DNA of 64,000 bases from Desulfosalsimonas propionicica (GTDB lineage Bacteria; Desulfobacterota; Desulfobacteria; Desulfobacterales; Desulfosalsimonadaceae). The position numbers and the translations under genes were made by a program. Location of the stretch: NCBI RefSeq assembly GCF_013761005.1, contig NZ_JACDUS010000012.1:1-64000 (forward strand). The letters run 5' to 3'. The stretch's first letter is position 1, and the number at the start of each line of letters is the position of its first letter. Shown piece by piece: positions 60,999-64,000 of the stretch. Under the pieces are notes generated by a model. The model ran no database searches. It saw only the letters and a list, made by a program, of their open reading frames with translations, and was not told where the DNA came from.

Positions 60999-61613
60999 TC
61001 AATCCGTGTCAGGCGGGTCTCCGCGTTCCAAAAACAGTTCAATACCGGCGACAAGGATGAAAAAGTAGCCCAGCATTTCCAGGCATTCCTCCAAAAGGCG
61101 CTTGTAGTCCCGGGCGTAATCGTCTCCCAGCAGGGGTTCGAGAAAGGGCCCGTGCCCGGTTAACTGGCCGTATATCACTACGATCAGCCCGGCCCACATG
61201 AGGGCGAAAACAGGCGTTGCGGCAAAGCGTGCCAGTTCGCGGCCAAAGACTTCCCTGTTATACCAGGCCAGCAAAATTGCTGAAACCAACAGGATGGCCG
61301 CCGGTGCCTGCCAGCCGCCAACGGGTATGGCCTGATCCAGCAGGGCGTCGCACTCGCGGACCATGGCCAGCAGCGCTGCAAATGCCGTTATCACGGGAAA
61401 AAATTTTGCTTTCGGTTTCCGGCGCATTGCCGCGGCCATCATGAGTGCTGCTGAGAGGCCCAGAACAGCAAGCTGCAGCCATTCCACGATGCCGCCTTCC
61501 TTGAACTGCCGGGTATCGCCCCATCCGGCCACGTAATTCAAAAAACCGCCCAGCAGCAGCAAAAGCAGGGTATAAAGGGTATAGCGAATCAGAATGGATT
61601 TTTTGTCTGCCAT
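60999..61613 (-). CDS. Multi-pass membrane protein of unknown function
   Basis: A 204-residue protein with about six hydrophobic helices (ILIRYTLYTLLLLLLGGFLNYV, LQLAVLGLSAALMMAAAM, FFPVITAFAALLAMV, AAILLVSAILLAWY, FALMWAGLIVVIYGQL, LEMLGYFFILVAGIELFL). The motif EGGIVEWLQLAVL recurs in unannotated membrane proteins of this shape. The C-terminus is acidic. It converges with the ligase gene and is divergent from the histidine kinase gene. No function is proposed. Confidence 0.75.
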   Translation of the reverse strand: MADKKSILIRYTLYTLLLLLLGGFLNYVAGWGDTRQFKEGGIVEWLQLAVLGLSAALMMAAAMRRKPKAKFFPVITAFAALLAMVRECDALLDQAIPVGGWQAPAAILLVSAILLAWYNREVFGRELARFAATPVFALMWAGLIVVIYGQLTGHGPFLEPLLGDDYARDYKRLLEECLEMLGYFFILVAGIELFLERGDPPDTD

Positions 61614-61817
61614 ATTCAGGAAAAGCTCCGTGTTGGGATTTGGGGGCGCGGTCCAAATACAGATTTTTATTTTTGAAATCTTGCGATCTGAAGTGTTGCG
61701 AAATGTTGGCTACTATCATAAAATAAAATTATATGAAAGACTATTTTGGTTTTTATTATTGGGTTGGCCGCCCGTTTGTCCTTGCAAACAAATCCATTTG
61801 ATTTCTTATGAGTATAT

Positions 61818-63500
61818 ATGACGGCAGAGGCAACAAAAGAAGCGTTAAAACAACGGATCCGGGAACTGGAAGCAGAAATCGCAGCTCTCAGGCACCAGCC
61901 GTCAGGTCCGCCGGAGGCGGGGCAAAGCCATGCCGGGCAGCAAAGCTGCGAGCAATATTACCGGATGATTGTGGAAAACGCCGCAGATCTGATTTTCACG
62001 GTCAATGAAAATGGCGAGTTCGTCTATATCTCCCCTAACTCTCGGGCCATTTTGGGCTACGGCCCGGAGGCGTTTATCGGAAAACCCTTTATTCCCTTTG
62101 TGCATCCCGATGACGTGGAGGGCATTCTCAATATCCTCTCTGAGATTTACACCCGCTATCAGAACCGGGGAGTCCATGGGGTGGGCCGCATGACGCTGGA
62201 ATACCGGGCCCTGGCCAGAGACGGCCAATGGAGATGGCTTTCTGCGAAAAACACCATTGTCAAGGAAACAGACCAGCATCTGGAAGTGGTCTGCATTGCC
62301 AGGGATATCACCGAACAAAAGGAGGCGGCCCGGAAGCTGGAAGAAAGCGAACAGCGATATCGTTTTCTGGTCGAGGAATCCAATGATATTATCTGGACCT
62401 TTGATTTGTCCTCCATGACTTTTGTCTATGTTTCCAGGTCCGTGGAGCGGATCCTTGGCTTTCCCCAGGATCAGGCCAGCGGGGTGGGACTTGATGATAT
62501 TTTTGACCCGGAAACCGAAAAAAAAGTAAGGGCTGCTTTTGAATCTGCAGCCGGGGATCCGGACGGTGACGGCCGGGTGATGACAGAAGCCGAGCATCTG
62601 GGAAAAAACGGGCGAACGGTCAGCATGGAGGTCAACGCGTTGCTCCACAGGGATGCCGGCGGCCGGCCCGTATCCTTTACCGGTGTCTCTAGGGACATCA
62701 CAGAGCGCAATGCCGCCCTCCGGGAAAGGGAAAAACTCCAGGCACAGCTCAGACATGCCCGGCAGATGGAGGCCATCGGAACTCTGGCCGGCGGCATTGC
62801 CCATGATTTCAACAATATTCTTTTTTCTGTGATTGGATACACGGAATTGGCCATAGATGAAGCGGCTGAAGGCAGCCAGCTGCACCATAATCTCTGCCAG
62901 GTGCTGGCTGCCGGAAATCGTGCCAGGGATCTGGTCAGGCAGATTCTGGCCATCACCCGCAATGAGAAGCAGGCCTTCCGGCCCGTGGCCGTGTCCGGCC
63001 TTGTCCGGGATGCGCTGGAAACGGTGAGATCCGGTTTTCCCCCCGGGGTTGCGCTGCGGGAAAACATCCGCCGTGATCAGTTGACTGTTAACGCGGATCC
63101 CGTCCAGCTCCAACAGGTGATCGCGAATCTGGCGGCCAACGCCGGCCATGCCATGCAGGGCCGGGACGGGGTGGTGGAAGTTCAGGTGACCCGGTTTTGC
63201 ATGGACCCTGAGAGCACGCTTTGCCATCTTGATGCCGCGGCCGGAGATTATGCAAGAATTTCAGTAAGTGATACCGGTTCGGGAATTGACAAACAGGACC
63301 TGGGCAAGATTTTTGAGCCGTATTTTACCACCCGGAAAGAAGGCACGGGCACGGGGCTGGGCCTGTCCATTGTCCACGGCATCGTCAAGGTGCATAAGGG
63401 ATTTTTGACTGTGGACTCCGAATCCGGCCGCGGCAGCGTCTTTCACGTGCATCTGCCCCTGGTCCGGGATGATTGGGAAGCGGACTCTTTGGATTTTTAA
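61818..63500 (+). CDS. Soluble histidine kinase with two PAS domains
   Basis: A 560-residue cytoplasmic sensor. It has a short N-terminal coiled coil (LKQRIRELEAEIAALR), PAS 1 (about 45-170), PAS 2 (about 175-300), HisKA with the phospho-His in GGIAHDFNNIL (about residue 330), and an HATPase domain with SDTGSGI and GTGTGLGLSIVHGIV. No membrane segment is present, so it senses an internal signal. No response regulator follows in the window. The ribosome site is poor. Confidence 0.9.
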   Translation: MTAEATKEALKQRIRELEAEIAALRHQPSGPPEAGQSHAGQQSCEQYYRMIVENAADLIFTVNENGEFVYISPNSRAILGYGPEAFIGKPFIPFVHPDDVEGILNILSEIYTRYQNRGVHGVGRMTLEYRALARDGQWRWLSAKNTIVKETDQHLEVVCIARDITEQKEAARKLEESEQRYRFLVEESNDIIWTFDLSSMTFVYVSRSVERILGFPQDQASGVGLDDIFDPETEKKVRAAFESAAGDPDGDGRVMTEAEHLGKNGRTVSMEVNALLHRDAGGRPVSFTGVSRDITERNAALREREKLQAQLRHARQMEAIGTLAGGIAHDFNNILFSVIGYTELAIDEAAEGSQLHHNLCQVLAAGNRARDLVRQILAITRNEKQAFRPVAVSGLVRDALETVRSGFPPGVALRENIRRDQLTVNADPVQLQQVIANLAANAGHAMQGRDGVVEVQVTRFCMDPESTLCHLDAAAGDYARISVSDTGSGIDKQDLGKIFEPYFTTRKEGTGTGLGLSIVHGIVKVHKGFLTVDSESGRGSVFHVHLPLVRDDWEADSLDF

Positions 63501-64000
63501 GTGCCTTTACCGTTTTTTCCGGTTTCCGGCAATGGGCCGCGGCTGCCGCGGGTCATCAGTACCCCGGGAACAATCAGGCACACGGCGGCCAGGTGCTGCC
63601 GGCCCAGGGATTCGTTTAACAGAAAAAATCCGCTCACCGCCGCGATCAGGGGCACCAGGTTCAAATACACTGCTGTTTTGGCCGGCCCCATGTTCCGGAC
63701 GGTATTGTTCCAGATCACATAGGAAAGGGCTGTCCCCAGAACGCCGGCGCACAAACCGCCCAGCCAGGACTCGGGCTTGATTTCCGCCACGGGAAGGCTC
63801 GCCAGGGTGTTGAAACTCAGCAGGCTCAGGCTGACCGCTCCCCATATGGCACCGTAAGCGGTAAATTTCAGGGCAGAGCGTGTTGACGGGACAAACCGGT
63901 TGGCAACCGTATACAGGGCCCAGTTGAGCATGGCCGCAGTCATGAGCATGTCCCCTTTCAGGGAGGTGAATGAAAAATTCGCCCCCCGGGGAAGCAGGAT
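63497..64000 (-). CDS. EamA/DMT family transporter, C-terminal part (truncated by window edge)
   Basis: The last 167 codons of a drug/metabolite transporter. The reading frame stays open to 64000, so the start lies outside. The second EamA repeat is visible: DMLMTAAMLNWALYTVANRFV, GGLCAGVLGTALSYVIWNNTV, AVYLNLVPLIAAVSGFFLLNE and LIVPGVLM. Its stop overlaps the 3' end of the histidine kinase gene by 4 bp, convergently. The substrate is unknown. Confidence 0.88.
   Translation of the reverse strand: MLLPRGANFSFTSLKGDMLMTAAMLNWALYTVANRFVPSTRSALKFTAYGAIWGAVSLSLLSFNTLASLPVAEIKPESWLGGLCAGVLGTALSYVIWNNTVRNMGPAKTAVYLNLVPLIAAVSGFFLLNESLGRQHLAAVCLIVPGVLMTRGSRGPLPETGKNGKGT

Noticed and set aside
61902-63227. 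441-codon minus-strand open frame
   Set aside because: It is antisense to an unmistakable PAS histidine kinase and reads as a frame shadow of GC-rich codons.

Overview
The window looks like part of the chromosome of a strictly anaerobic, probably sulfate-reducing or related Desulfobacterota bacterium. This placement is inferred from gene content and not from a marker gene. The evidence is a four-subunit pyruvate:ferredoxin oxidoreductase, a nickel CO dehydrogenase (CooS) with its ferredoxin and an FAD oxidoreductase, a c-heme sensor kinase, a YeiH-type exporter, sulfoacetaldehyde acetyltransferase (Xsc), and a probable selenoprotein. Base composition is moderately GC-rich, except for one AT-rich block inside a DNA methyltransferase gene. 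I saw no rRNA, tRNA, CRISPR array, transposase or integrase.

Layout. 0-6 kb: a truncated secreted protein, a LUD/YkgJ-like pair, an XRE-cupin regulator and the porCDAB operon. 6-9 kb: a zinc-ribbon protein, a fatty-acid hydroxylase, and two glycosyltransferases of the TIGR04282/TIGR04283 type. 9-16.4 kb: an acetate transporter with a Cache protein, then a c-heme histidine kinase, an NtrC-type regulator and a YeiH exporter whose gene has a textbook sigma-54 promoter. 16.6-22.6 kb: a CoA-binding ligase subunit, a repeat-containing secreted protein, and a BioB-like radical SAM enzyme next to a three-gene ABC importer. 22.6-30.7 kb: a tightly packed Mod / DNA-binding protein / Doc-like Fic / Res operon, i.e. 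a type III restriction-modification system with two embedded extra genes. 31-38.7 kb: an iron-sulfur flavoprotein, glucokinase and phosphoglucose isomerase, a peroxiredoxin-like lipoprotein with an in-frame UGA at its catalytic cysteine, a sigma factor, and a flavin disulfide reductase with a TVP38 membrane protein. 38.8-42.6 kb: the CODH operon. 43-48.7 kb: Hsp20, a branched-chain aminotransferase, and an aldolase / MoxR ATPase / CoxE-like VWA operon. 48.8-57.5 kb: a probable sulfonate-degradation region (SDR, TetR, Xsc; then a TPP lyase, BASS transporter, SDR, small Cys protein, acetate kinase) whose two transcription units share a 33-bp inverted-repeat operator. 57.5-64 kb: two acyl-CoA ligase family genes (one with altered catalytic motifs), a membrane protein, a PAS histidine kinase and a truncated EamA transporter.

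How the parts fit together. Xsc makes acetyl phosphate and sulfite, and acetate kinase can turn the acetyl phosphate into ATP and acetate. The acetate transporter, POR and CODH fit an acetyl-CoA/ferredoxin economy. The strongest candidates for new biology are the predicted selenocysteine peroxiredoxin lipoprotein with a bacterial SECIS hairpin (34.6-35.1 kb), the type III R-M operon with an embedded Doc-like toxin and a mosaic specificity module (22.6-30.7 kb), and the heme-kinase to sigma-54 to YeiH circuit (10.4-16.4 kb). Several dispersed hairpin elements lie between genes and are listed separately.
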